Origin: Candidatus Electrothrix scaldis
GTDB taxonomy: Bacteria > Desulfobacterota > Desulfobulbia > Desulfobulbales > Desulfobulbaceae
Direction of reading: 5' to 3'
Assembly: GCA_033584155.1 (NCBI GenBank)
Contig: CP138355.1
Span: 2,799,826-2,863,825, forward strand
DNA length: 64,000 nucleotides
In this document: piece after piece, positions 7,771 through 16,388 of the stretch
How positions within the stretch are numbered: the stretch's first letter is position 1
Layout: every line of letters starts with the position of its first letter
The notes under the pieces: generated by a model
The model's input: the letters and a program-made list of their open reading frames with translations, nothing else
Told to the model about the DNA's origin: nothing
Databases searched by the model: none
Made by a program: the position numbers and the translations under genes

Positions 7771-9498
7771 ATGTTCCGTATAACAGGCAAGGTTTTCTTT
7801 TTTTCTGTTCTTCCTACAATATGTTTTCTTTGTTTTTTCCTGGCAAGTTGTTTGGTTCTCAGTGGATGTCAGACGGAGGCCGAGGCAGAAATCGCTCCCG
7901 GCCCTTCTGCTTCGGTGCCATCCAATGACACCTTACAACAAATTATTCAGACAAAACAGGCCCTGAAGAAGAGGTTGGCAGAAGAGGAAAAACTTCTCAA
8001 AAAGGAAAAAACCGAGGCCCAGCAGGAAGTCCTGCGGGCGGAGATTCAGGAGATATCAGCCCGTATTCAGACCTTGGACAGTGATTTCGAGAGTATTGTC
8101 TCCGGGGTGGATCCGGCAGAGTTTACTGTAACCACGGAAAATATTGACTGGCAAAAGGAATTGCGGGAGCTGTTCAGTCCCATCCTGGAGGAAATGAAAA
8201 AGCTGACTGCCCGGCCCAGAGAAATGGATGCCTTGCGCAAACAGCTGGGTGTGTACCAGAAACGCATTAACCTGACAGAAAATGCGATAAAAAATATTCA
8301 GCAACACCTGGAGCGTGCAGAATCTGCGGAAATGAAGAAGGAGCTGGAAGGCCTGATACTTGCCCGACAACAACGGCAGGATGAGCTCAAGGCCAGGTTG
8401 GCCGCTGTGCAGCAGCAGCTCACAGAAAAAGAACAGACCAAGGTATCCTTACTGAGTTCCATCAGGACAATATTTCGTGAATTTTTTAAGAGCCGTGGGC
8501 TCAATTTTTTCCTGGCCCTTGCCGCATTTTTGGTGGTTTTTCTTTTTATGCGTGAGACCCAGCGCCTTGTGCATAAAAAAACACGCTTGGGGCGGCTGGG
8601 AGAGCATCGTTCCTTTTGCCTGCGTCTGTCGGTCATTGTTTACTACCTGCTCACCTTCCTGCTCGCTGCTGCCTCTTTTGTCCTGGTGCTTTATCTTTCC
8701 GGGGACTGGGTCCTGCTCGGCTTGGCCTTTCTCTTTCTCTTTGGCATTGCCTGGACCAGCAAACATACCTTGCCCAAATTTTGGGAACAAGCCAAACTCC
8801 TGCTTAACCTGAGCACGGTCCGTGAAGGCGAGCGCATCGTCTATGAAGGGCTGCCTTGGCGGGTCATGGCCTTGAATCTCTATACCCGGCTTCATAATCC
8901 AGACCTCCGGGGTGGAATGATACGTCTTCCTCTTTCAGGCCTGATTGGCTTGGAGTCGCGACCGTTTTACACAGATGAGCCCTGGTTTCCCACCAAGACC
9001 GGGGACCTGGTAGAACTCTCGGACGGAGCCATAGGCACTATTGCCCTGCAAACCCCGGAGCAGGTCGTGCTGGATACCCGGGGCGGAGCGAGGAAAACCT
9101 ATGCAACCCAGACCTTTCTCGGACTCAATCCGATTAACTACTCCATTAATAGCTTTGCTGTTTTTACCGATTTTGGCATTGATTATGATTGCCAGCCGGA
9201 CATTGTCCATACCATCCCCGGTCTTCTCTATGGGCATATCATCGAATCGCTGAAGGAAAAAGGATATGGAGAGGATCTGATTGAGCTGGTCGTGGAGTTT
9301 AAGGAAGCTGCGGCCTCCTCCTTGAATTTGCTTATTTTTGCTAAATTTTCCAGCTCTCAGGCCACGAATTATTTTGCCCTGTCCCGCTTCCTCCAGCAGG
9401 CGGCAGTGGATGCCTGCACCAAGTACGGCTGGGGGATTCCTTTTACGCAGGTTACCTTGCATCAGGCGGATGAACCGAGAGCGGTTGAGGAAAAATAG
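7771..9498 (+). CDS. MscS-like mechanosensitive channel with long coiled-coil N-terminus
   Basis: The N-terminus is hydrophobic and contains LSGC (C33), so it is either a lipoprotein signal or a first membrane segment. Residues about 50-230 form a long Lys/Glu/Gln-rich coiled coil, probably periplasmic. Three membrane segments follow (about 241-260, 284-304, 308-326). The soluble C-terminal half (about 345-575) contains a beta-domain-like stretch (PTKTGDLVELSDGAIGTI, then GLNPINYSIN) resembling the MscS cytoplasmic vestibule. The architecture matches large MscS/MscK-type channels that relieve osmotic stress. The pore helix is not a clear match, so the family call is moderate. Confidence 0.65.
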   Translation: MFRITGKVFFFSVLPTICFLCFFLASCLVLSGCQTEAEAEIAPGPSASVPSNDTLQQIIQTKQALKKRLAEEEKLLKKEKTEAQQEVLRAEIQEISARIQTLDSDFESIVSGVDPAEFTVTTENIDWQKELRELFSPILEEMKKLTARPREMDALRKQLGVYQKRINLTENAIKNIQQHLERAESAEMKKELEGLILARQQRQDELKARLAAVQQQLTEKEQTKVSLLSSIRTIFREFFKSRGLNFFLALAAFLVVFLFMRETQRLVHKKTRLGRLGEHRSFCLRLSVIVYYLLTFLLAAASFVLVLYLSGDWVLLGLAFLFLFGIAWTSKHTLPKFWEQAKLLLNLSTVREGERIVYEGLPWRVMALNLYTRLHNPDLRGGMIRLPLSGLIGLESRPFYTDEPWFPTKTGDLVELSDGAIGTIALQTPEQVVLDTRGGARKTYATQTFLGLNPINYSINSFAVFTDFGIDYDCQPDIVHTIPGLLYGHIIESLKEKGYGEDLIELVVEFKEAAASSLNLLIFAKFSSSQATNYFALSRFLQQAAVDACTKYGWGIPFTQVTLHQADEPRAVEEK

Positions 9499-9616
9499 AA
9501 CGACTTTATTTTATTGCGTTATCTCGCTTGACAACGGGTCAGATTGCATAAACAATGGAATAATAAGTTTTCGAAAAAGGAAAGAGTTCAAGCAAACGAT
9601 AAAGTCAGGTTTGACT

Positions 9617-10112
9617 ATGGAACAAACTGCTATTCTGCTGCTTGCAGCTAACCCAGATGATACCGCTCGACTGCGTATAGGTTCTGAAATAGAAGCAATT
9701 AAGGAAAGTTTGCGTATGACCCGCCCGGACTTTATTGTGGAAGTACGGCATGCGGCAACGGTGGATGATGTCTCTCGCTGTCGCCAGCGCATCGCCACGC
9801 TGGACCAGTTGCTGAAACTGGAGGAACCGATGCACAGCATTATCCGCTTCTATGAATGGGTTACTGCAACCACAGACATCTTGGCAACCGGTTCTGACTG
9901 CCATTAAAAACGCTGGAGACAACAACCGTCCTCTTGGATGGCGATTCTGGAAAACCACCCCAAAGGTAGCACAATTACCCGCCCTCCCCCGCCAGGCCGC
10001 TGAGGCATTCATCGAATACTTTAAAGGCAAGAGCAACCTGGAAGAACTCCGGAAAAAACTGGATGCCCTGCCAAAACAGGCGGCAGATTTCCCTGGAAAC
10101 GGGAAAAAATGA
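9617..10112 (+). pseudogene. Remnant of a CHAT-associated protein, truncated and frameshifted
   Basis: The first 55 residues, beginning MEQTAILLLAANPDDTARLR, match the conserved start that often precedes CHAT/caspase-like or TIR-like effector regions (pattern ILxLAANPxDTxRLR). The match stops at about DDVSR and is followed by unrelated sequence that ends at 9907. A second frame from about 9852 continues to 10112 with normal composition, including LPRQAAEAFIEYFKGKSNLEEL, which suggests a frameshift near 9860. The catalytic His/Cys part is absent. The stretch 10113-10245 is purine-rich low-complexity sequence. Confidence 0.4.
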
Positions 10113-10289
10113 CAACGCAGCAGGAAAACAACGCAAAGGAACAGGAAAAACAGCCCCTGTAGGGGGAAAAATGGCACCGCAACGGGTAAAAAAAATCCTG
10201 CAGCGGGAGAAAGTGGCAATGGAGCAGGAGAATGTCATGCTGTAGCGGTGCAAAACGGTTCAGGCGCAGGGAAAAGTCAGGCAACAACC

Positions 10290-10900
10290 TTACGACTCTT
10301 TTCCCTGCTGCACGTCCTTTTCCTTCACCAGCCTCTGAACCTCCTCCAACGCCAACCCGGTCATCTCCGCGACCTTCTCTATATCAAGCAACCCTGATTC
10401 GAGCAGATTAAGTGCAACGGCTCTCTTTCCTTCCAGCATCCCAGCTGTCCAGGTAGACTCCGCCATGCTGGCCTGATAATGAAGATTATCCAAATACCGG
10501 GAATACGCCCTCCGTTCCTCCTCAGAGAGCTTCATGATGTCCAGTTCCTGCTTGGCCTTTTCCAACCCCTTGGCACTGAAATCATCTCTGATCTCCTCGT
10601 TCTTCAGAAAATATATCCATTCATCCAAGGTGTCCTTGGCGATATCATCAAAGCTGTTCACTTTGATCAACCAGTATTCCGGCAGGAGTTGATAAACTTT
10701 CTCCTTGTTAAACATGGTTCCGGCAGGAGTTGATAAACTTTCTCCTTGTTAAACATGGCTCGCTGCCGACCCGACAACTGCAAGGTGTCCTTATTATGCA
10801 GCCCTTGGAATGAAGTGGTGCCGTGATACACATAGTCGGCTCCCTGCCCGAGATCGAAATAGAGGATGCTGACAGAAATAACTTTTTTGATTTCTGAATA
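10290..10900 (-). pseudogene. Rpn-family PD-(D/E)XK nuclease, 3' half of an IS-interrupted gene
   Basis: This segment encodes the part of an Rpn-family (recombination-promoting nuclease/putative transposase) protein that begins YSEIKKVISVSILYFDLGQG. It aligns to residue ~104 onward of the intact paralogue at 40086-41009. The matching 5' half is at 13168-13488, and an insertion sequence lies between them. A 41-bp tandem duplication (10677-10758) puts the reading frame out again after MFNKEKVYQLLPE, so this half could not give a normal product even if rejoined. Reading across the target duplication gives EGSAYS-EIKKVISV, like the paralogue's EGDPYS-AMVKVISV. Confidence 0.85.
10677..10758. repeat. 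41-bp tandem duplication inside the Rpn remnant
   Basis: Two adjacent identical 41-base copies (10677-10717 and 10718-10758), beginning TTCCGGCAGGAGTTG. Because 41 is not divisible by 3, the duplication shifts the reading frame of the Rpn remnant. Confidence 0.95.
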
Positions 10901-11745
10901 AAGGGTGTTGAAAAGTACCCCAGCATAAAGCAATTTCAGTTATCCGTGATGCTGAATAAGCATTTTTTTTCGTTTGTCAGTGTTGCTGCAGCTTGATGTC
11001 GAACACTTTCCAAGCGGAATTTAGCCTTTTTTAAAAAACCACTGCGGGCAAGGCTCTGTTTTTTGGACAAGCCGACTGTCAGGAACAGCAAAAATGAGCA
11101 AACGGGTATTGTTGGGTGCTGCAATAATTTACATTGTTTCTTTGATCTTTCTGTTATGCTGCCATTTTGAAGAGCGGCAGTTGCGGTGACTTTTTAGCAG
11201 GTTCTTTTTTGCGGGTTCCTGCCATTTTTAACAATAACAAAGATATGCTGCTGAACGTACATCGAACTGTGATTGCGGACTGACCGCGAACCCGAACGGT
11301 TTCAAGACCGGTTTGATGTTTTAAAGGGTGTTGAAAAGTACCCCAGCATAGAGCAATTTCAGTTGTCCGAGATGCCCAATAAGCATTTTTTTTCGTTTGT
11401 CAGTGTTGCTGCAGCTTGATGTCGAACACTTTCCAGGCGGATTTTAGCCTTTTTCAAACCACTATGGGCAAAGACTCTGTTTTTTTGGGCAAGCCGACTG
11501 TCAGGAACAGCAAAAATGAGCAAACGGGTATTGTTGGGTGCTGCAATAATTTACATTGTTTCTTTGATCTTTCTGTTATGCTGCCATTTTGAAGAGCGGC
11601 AGTTGCGGTGACTTTTTAGCAGGTTCTTTTTTGCGGGTTCCTGCCATTTTTAACAATAATACAGATATGCTGCTGAACGTACATCGAACTGTGATTGCGG
11701 ACTAACCGCGAACCCGAACGGTTTCAAGACCGGTTTGATGCTTTA
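10901..11745. repeat. Tandem direct repeat of the IS 3' end (about 423 bp, two copies)
   Basis: Copy 1 spans 10901-11323 and copy 2 spans 11324-11745. They are nearly identical, each starting with the terminal repeat AAGGGTGTTGAAAAG and ending inside the transposase C-terminal codons (KHQTGLETVRVRG). They differ at a functional base: copy 1 has CAG (11282-11280) where copy 2 has TAG (11704-11702). Confidence 0.92.
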
Positions 11746-13052
11746 ACAGATTGAAAGGTCGTTCACAGTTCTTGCGAATATCATGCGCCTCCCGTATCTG
11801 CTCGACATGGTAAGGTATTCGCTGGAAAAAGCCTCTGTCTAATGGTATGCTTCGACATTGAGGGCAGCTTCCTTTGAGAAGACATTCTCCTGTATTTGCT
11901 GCGCATTTATACTCGTGATGATCTTCGTCAACGCCCGCATACTCCATAGGAACAGAACATTCGTTATGGCAGAAAACTGTGCCGTTGACGGTATCAACAT
12001 TGTCCGGTGTAGATACTGTGGAACAGGGTGGGGTTGTCACATATACACCTGTTTTATCATATAATGATCCATCCTTATCATGATAAGCAGTATCGGCGGT
12101 GACGAGTTTCACCTCAACGCCCATAGCCTGCGCCACATCAACCAAAAGCGAAAGAAAATGGCTGTCATGGTGATTTGCGGGTGCAAGCAGGGAGATAATC
12201 GGAAAACTATGACCGGTTTCAGCATCAATCGCGGTTAACGTATGCAGACGATAGCCGACTACGTATACAGATTTGTCACGCTTGTTGCGTCTTTTTCCAC
12301 AGTCGCTGTCGAGATCACTGTAAATACGTATTTTTTGGCCATTGATATTCAGTGAAGCCAAGGGGATTTTACATTCATTGGCCAGTTCGGTAGAGTCCAC
12401 TCCGTGCAGAATATGGTCACCAAGCATCCCGGACTGCAAAAAATGGTGCAAAATATACACCGTAATATTAATTTGTTGGACAAATGTGAGTGAATTACGG
12501 AATTTGCTGAGTTGGGTATGGTCAATCATTATTTTTTCACGTAATGACAGTCCAATAAAGGCTCGGTTCTGTTTCCGGTCAAGGCCGAGATATTCTTCAT
12601 CACAGAATTTTCGGTAGCTGATTTCCGGATACTTAATCGTCTTGAGCAGCTCGGCACGGAACAAGTTGTGAGAAAATAAGTCCCGCATAGCAGGACTATA
12701 GCCCTCATAAGCTAACAGGCGATTGATAATTTCGTTGTCAAGCAGCTGGTCAATAAACCGGAGTTCTTCATCTTTGATATCAAAGCTTCATGATATTGTT
12801 ATTTTTTGATTCATTGACAATATCAGCCATCTGGTCAAGGCTGATAATGCCTTTTGTCTGAACCTGTTGCTCCACGCCGAGCAGCTCATCCGACGAGGCT
12901 GAAATCTCCTGTTTAAAATCATACTCGCCTGCGACCTGCGCAAGAACTTTTCGAGAGATTTCTTTTTTGGTTTTTCGATTCAGACGGTTCCAATTGGGAT
13001 AGTTTTTCTTGAGCTCTTTTTGTACGATACGTTTGATATTTTTATTATGCAT
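11576..13052 (-). pseudogene. DDE transposase of the insertion sequence, frameshifted and with a nonsense codon
   Basis: The N-terminal part starts at ATG 13052 (MHNKNIKRIVQKELKKNYPN) and runs to a TGA at 12782-12780. The rest, with the DDE domain, is in the +1 frame. The break is ATG AAG CTT TGA, and a one-base slip at CTT T continues as DIKDEELRFIDQLL. Likely catalytic residues lie in GVDSTEL, VTADTAYHD and the CERPFNLLKH segment. A TAG at 11704-11702 stops the frame after ETVRVRG, while the expected tail (SAITVRC...KMAA) stays open to TAA at 11576. Copy 1 of the duplicated end keeps CAG at that site, so TAG is probably a mutation. The rejoined length would be about 490 residues. Confidence 0.82.
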
Positions 13053-13167
13053 AACACTTGAAATGAGCAAGTGATTTAATATTATTGAATTTTTTTCATT
13101 ATACAGGCTTTTTTTAGCTTAAGCAACTGTTTTTGTGCAATATTGAGATGATCTTTTCAACGCCCTT

Positions 13168-13488
13168 TGAATACGCCGAACCTTCCGCCATATGCTCGGT
13201 GATTGCCTTGGTCGTGCCGAAGAAAATTCGCTGGAGAAAATCAAACTCCCTGTCATACTGGAATTCGATAATGATTATGTCTCCTTGCCCATCCCTGACT
13301 TTCAGGTCAACTCGGTTGAATCTGTCTGATTGGCTTTCTTTATTGCTTTCGCTATCAAGAATCTCCTGAATATGGACGTCTTCCTTGAGAAGCTCGCTGA
13401 GAAAGCCCTCCAGTATTTCAAAATTGGCCTTGCTCCGCAGGAGCTTTTTCATCGCCCAGTCAAAACTGATTAATTTTCTCGCGGACAT
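13168..13488 (-). pseudogene. Rpn-family PD-(D/E)XK nuclease, 5' half of the IS-interrupted gene
   Basis: It begins at ATG 13488 with MSARKLISFDWAMKKLLRSK, nearly identical to the intact paralogue at 41009. It holds the nuclease core, with D of NRVDLKV and the ExQ of IIEFQYD. Host sequence ends at the duplicated target TATTCA (13173-13168 on the minus strand). The open frame then runs into IS sequence, adding KGVEKIISILHKNSCLS and a stop at 13114. Rpn proteins promote recA-independent DNA exchange in vitro and have been linked to phage defence. This copy is inactivated. Confidence 0.88.
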
Positions 13489-13510
13489 TTCTGTTATTCT
13501 CCTCAGCCGG

Positions 13511-13590
13511 GTAGGTCCGCTTGAGTGCAACGAAAGCAGACGGTTCTTTGCTCGGATTGTCTGATTTCGTTGTACTCAATCAAGACCTAC
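13511..13590. repeat. 80-bp palindromic element
   Basis: Imperfect inverted arms begin GTAGGTCCGCTTGAGTGCAA (13511) and end GTACTCAATCAAGACCTAC (13590), with a short central loop. The element lies directly upstream of the Rpn 5' half. Its arms resemble palindromic interspersed repeats rather than a terminator, because no T-run follows on either strand. Confidence 0.7.
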
Positions 13591-13601
13591 GTGATTGTTA
13601 T

Positions 13602-14237
13602 TCAAAGATGATTCTTCACCAAAGAATATAACCTGCTCTTAACCTCGTGCCAATCTGTACCAACTAAACTCATCGGTTCAGGATCAAGCTCAGCATCATC
13701 AAAATAGGTTAAACTTTTCAGGACAGTGAAACTGTTTACCTGGGCATACTTCTTTTCAAAAAAAGAAAGAAGCTCTGGTAAAGAGAACCGCTCCAGCAAG
13801 CTGTGGACATCAAAAAAATCTTTTTTGCATCCACGATTTGCAATGGCATTCAGTTTCATTGCAGCAATATCCTGTACAGAGAAAATTCGTATATCATCAA
13901 CGCATTGGATCGGCATCAATAAGGGGTAATGATGTCGTATACAATCAACTTTGACCTCCGGTCCTCCTGTTTTGATAAACAGCGAGAGGGAGTTCGCTGT
14001 TTGGGAAGAACTGGAAACAGCATCTTGGAATGCATCAGAATTCCTGAGAGATTCAAATAATGCATTGCTATCAAATTGATCTTGTGTGAACAAGTCAAGA
14101 TCAACTGAAATCCTATGACCAAGATGCAAAGAAAGGGCAGTGCCACCAGCCAAGGAGAAATGTCGGCATTCCTCGTGAGCCTGTATTCTCCTCAGCAATT
14201 TCAGAGTTTCCGGTTCGACAGTGTTGAAGTACAGCAT
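13602..14237 (-). CDS. AbiEii/AbiGii-type nucleotidyltransferase toxin
   Basis: A 211-residue protein carrying the nucleotidyltransferase signature of the AbiEii/AbiGii toxin family: LAGGTALSLHLGHR (about 29-42) followed by SVDLDLF, which supplies the metal-binding Asp pair. A conserved downstream KLNAIANRGCKKDFFDV segment (about 126-142) fits the K...R...KD pattern of the family. Related toxins transfer nucleotides to tRNA or other targets and are neutralised by a co-transcribed antitoxin. The start overlaps the end of the upstream DUF6922-like gene by 37 bases, the usual order (antitoxin first, toxin second). Confidence 0.88.
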   Translation of the reverse strand: MLYFNTVEPETLKLLRRIQAHEECRHFSLAGGTALSLHLGHRISVDLDLFTQDQFDSNALFESLRNSDAFQDAVSSSSQTANSLSLFIKTGGPEVKVDCIRHHYPLLMPIQCVDDIRIFSVQDIAAMKLNAIANRGCKKDFFDVHSLLERFSLPELLSFFEKKYAQVNSFTVLKSLTYFDDAELDPEPMSLVGTDWHEVKSRLYSLVKNHL

Positions 14238-14518
14238 TTGAACAATGTCCTGTCTATATCATAATAACAACTCAGGAAGCTTAAAGTTTTAGCATCAAGT
14301 GAGCGAAGTTGCACAATCTCCTCCCTGATTTTTTGATGTCCGTACAATTGCTTTAAGGCGTTCCAATCCGCCAGATCACCTCGCGTGACAACCCGGCCAA
14401 TGATATAGCGAGCATGGAGCTCAGGATCAAGGGTAGCAATATCTACATCCCAGAATAATGCGGAGCGAAAAATGCGCATTTTTTCAATGTTATCTTTCTC
14501 TCCTGAACCACTCATCAT
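14201..14518 (-). CDS. DUF6922-like putative antitoxin
   Basis: A 105-residue protein that starts MMSGSGEKDN and contains ALFWDVDIATLDPELHARYIIGRVVTRGD, the kind of short domain often found directly upstream of AbiEii-like toxins. The final 37 bases overlap the toxin start, implying translational coupling. Its ATG (14518) shares a base with the TGA stop of the multiheme cytochrome gene upstream, so it may be read from the cytochrome transcript. Antitoxin function is inferred from position and family co-occurrence. No helix-turn-helix was obvious. Confidence 0.7.
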   Translation of the reverse strand: MMSGSGEKDNIEKMRIFRSALFWDVDIATLDPELHARYIIGRVVTRGDLADWNALKQLYGHQKIREEIVQLRSLDAKTLSFLSCYYDIDRTLFKCCTSTLSNRKL

Positions 14519-16284
14519 CACGGCTCCACATACTTCGGGCACTTCTTGGCCGGGTCATAATTTTGATAGATCGGATCATCATAATCCTTATGACAGGGCA
14601 GGCAGAGCCCGACCCGGAGGATGCGTCGGAGTTCTTCAGCATTAAAGGGACGCAGTTTTTCCCGGGAACCATGCTGGAGCTGCTTACCGTCAATGGTGAC
14701 AAAGGCATCCAGCGGCACGGTTCTCGTTTTCTCCAGGGTATCCACACCCTGGCCAACCGGATAGAATTCCCATTTCCCGTCTTTCTTCACCACCGTGCCT
14801 TCACCGAGGCCCACAGTCTTGGGTGAGGCATGGCAATCCTTGCAAGGCCGCCCTTTGGCCTGGGTGGTGTGCGGATTAATGGCTGCCATCGTAAAACGAT
14901 TAAAGCCGCCTTCAATATTGCCGTCCTTGTCGATCAGGGTGACGATATCCTGACAACCCGGCGTGACAATCACCACCTTATCTCCCCACACACCCAACAT
15001 AGGCTGTTCGTAACGGATGTAGGAGCGACCTTCTTCCCACCAGCCTGCGGTTTCCTCCAGGGTGAGTTTGTCCAGGTGCGTCTGGCTGGCATCGCGCTTG
15101 GCATGGCAGCCATAGCATTGCGGTACCCAGGTGGAATGGCAGGATTCGCAGCTCATCCGTTTATGACCGGGAAAGGCACAGGCGTCCTTGTTCGGGGGCC
15201 GCAGCGGGTAAACCTTGCCGTTATTGCGTCCGGTCAGGACAAAACCATCCTCTTGCTGATGAATATTCGTGATCTTACGATTCTTCCGGGTCAGGCCCGG
15301 CTTTTCGGTATGGCAACCTTCACAGCTGATCTCCAATTGCTCTTCATAATGGGCATATTGAGTTCCATCGCCCATGATTTCATCACGGGTGTGGCAGTCA
15401 ATGCAGGACATTCCCTTGCTATGATGCACATCCTCGGCAATCTCCAAATAAAATCGGCCACCAGGCAAACGATGAGAGGAATGCTCACCCTTTTCGTACG
15501 GAGTGCCGTAGCCCTCAGCTTCAAATTTGCCGGTATAGGAAATACCGATGCGACCGGAACGATTATGGCAACGGATGCAGTTCTGATCCGGGACCTTCTT
15601 GGTGATCAGCGGATGGGGTTTCTTAGCAGGAGGCTCCTTGTCTTGCTCCTCAAAGGAGTCTACAGTGGTGGGATTATCCCCCTCTGCGGGCACATAATGG
15701 CAGGCCGAGCAACCGCCGCCTTTTTCATTAAAGAATTTCGGGTAACCGGGCAGATCGTTCTTCTGCTTCCAGAGATGACAGGTGGCGCAGAGTTTGCGGT
15801 AATAATCCAAAGCCAGGGAGGTCTCGCCGCTTTCCAGGAGTTGCTCCACTGTGATTTCCGCATCCTGGCTGTCCCGTTCCCCCCAATAATACAGGAGGGT
15901 AGAGAGGATGCCTCGGTTGGTAGCCATGAGGGAGTTTTTTACCTTGTAGACGTCTGCCGGATGGCAACCTTTGGTGCCGCAGGTCTGTTCCGCTACCCGC
16001 AGATCACCAGGGTTGAGCACCATACCGGTGTGGGCCTTTTCCTTGTCCGTGGCTGCGGCATCGCCAAGATGACAGGGGGAGCAGCCCACCATATGGGCGG
16101 CATGGGCTGGGTCAGGTTTCTCGTCCGTATGACAGGACAGGCACATTTCCAGGAAACCGGCAGTGGTCATTGTAATTTTTTCGGGGCGTTCTTTCTGTTG
16201 CTCCTGATAAAGGAGATAACCGACCACTGCACTCACGCAGAGCAGGGCGAGCAGGGCCGGGATATATTGTGATGGTTTGGGCAT
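14518..16284 (-). CDS. Membrane-anchored 12-heme c-type cytochrome
   Basis: 588 residues with a single N-terminal membrane anchor (residues about 7-25) and a periplasmic body. There are twelve heme-attachment sites: eleven CxxCH (CLSCH, CSPCH, CATCH, CSACH, CIRCH, CIDCH, CEGCH, CESCH, CYGCH, CKDCH, CLPCH) and one CxxxCH-type (CGTKGCH). Such proteins move electrons through the periplasm, often between a quinol oxidase and a terminal reductase or outer-surface conduit. No quinol-oxidising NrfD or porin partner is adjacent, so direction and partner are unknown. The only close neighbour on the same strand is the toxin-antitoxin pair that overlaps its stop. Confidence 0.88.
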   Translation of the reverse strand: MPKPSQYIPALLALLCVSAVVGYLLYQEQQKERPEKITMTTAGFLEMCLSCHTDEKPDPAHAAHMVGCSPCHLGDAAATDKEKAHTGMVLNPGDLRVAEQTCGTKGCHPADVYKVKNSLMATNRGILSTLLYYWGERDSQDAEITVEQLLESGETSLALDYYRKLCATCHLWKQKNDLPGYPKFFNEKGGGCSACHYVPAEGDNPTTVDSFEEQDKEPPAKKPHPLITKKVPDQNCIRCHNRSGRIGISYTGKFEAEGYGTPYEKGEHSSHRLPGGRFYLEIAEDVHHSKGMSCIDCHTRDEIMGDGTQYAHYEEQLEISCEGCHTEKPGLTRKNRKITNIHQQEDGFVLTGRNNGKVYPLRPPNKDACAFPGHKRMSCESCHSTWVPQCYGCHAKRDASQTHLDKLTLEETAGWWEEGRSYIRYEQPMLGVWGDKVVIVTPGCQDIVTLIDKDGNIEGGFNRFTMAAINPHTTQAKGRPCKDCHASPKTVGLGEGTVVKKDGKWEFYPVGQGVDTLEKTRTVPLDAFVTIDGKQLQHGSREKLRPFNAEELRRILRVGLCLPCHKDYDDPIYQNYDPAKKCPKYVEP

Positions 16285-16388
16285 AACTGCTGAGTGAATA
16301 TGTTTTGAATAAAAAAATTATTGCGTGCTTTCCGAATAATGTCGTCTGAGCTGAGCCATATCATCCTCGTACTGACGTGAGATTAACC

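Larger units (their letters stand above)
10901..13167 (-). mobile_element. Insertion sequence with terminal inverted repeats, 6-bp target duplication and one duplicated end
   Basis: Both ends carry the inverted repeat AAGGGYGTTGAAAAG (left from 10901, right on the minus strand from 13167). The flanks are the direct repeat TGAATA (10895-10900 and 13168-13173). Removing the element and one copy of TGAATA restores the Rpn reading frame. The left end is present twice: an inner end at 11324 would make a 1844-bp element, and a further 423 bp (10901-11323) repeats the terminal region. The element carries one DDE transposase gene, now broken. I cannot fix the IS family from memory. Confidence 0.88.

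Noticed and set aside
10113-10245. Purine-rich repeats that might form a CRISPR-like array
   Set aside because: The units vary in length and sequence with no regular spacers, so this is low-complexity DNA. No CRISPR array or cas genes were seen in the window.
11154-11323. Possible second transposase gene
   Set aside because: It is only the duplicated 3' end of the transposase (about 55 codons) within the 423-bp repeat.
13114-13167. C-terminal residues KGVEKIISILHKNSCLS of the Rpn 5' half
   Set aside because: These are encoded by IS terminal sequence beyond the target duplication, not by the host gene.
14830-16272. Long open frame on the plus strand opposite the cytochrome
   Set aside because: The minus strand has twelve heme motifs in order. 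The plus-strand reading has no domain and follows from the cytochrome's codon pattern.
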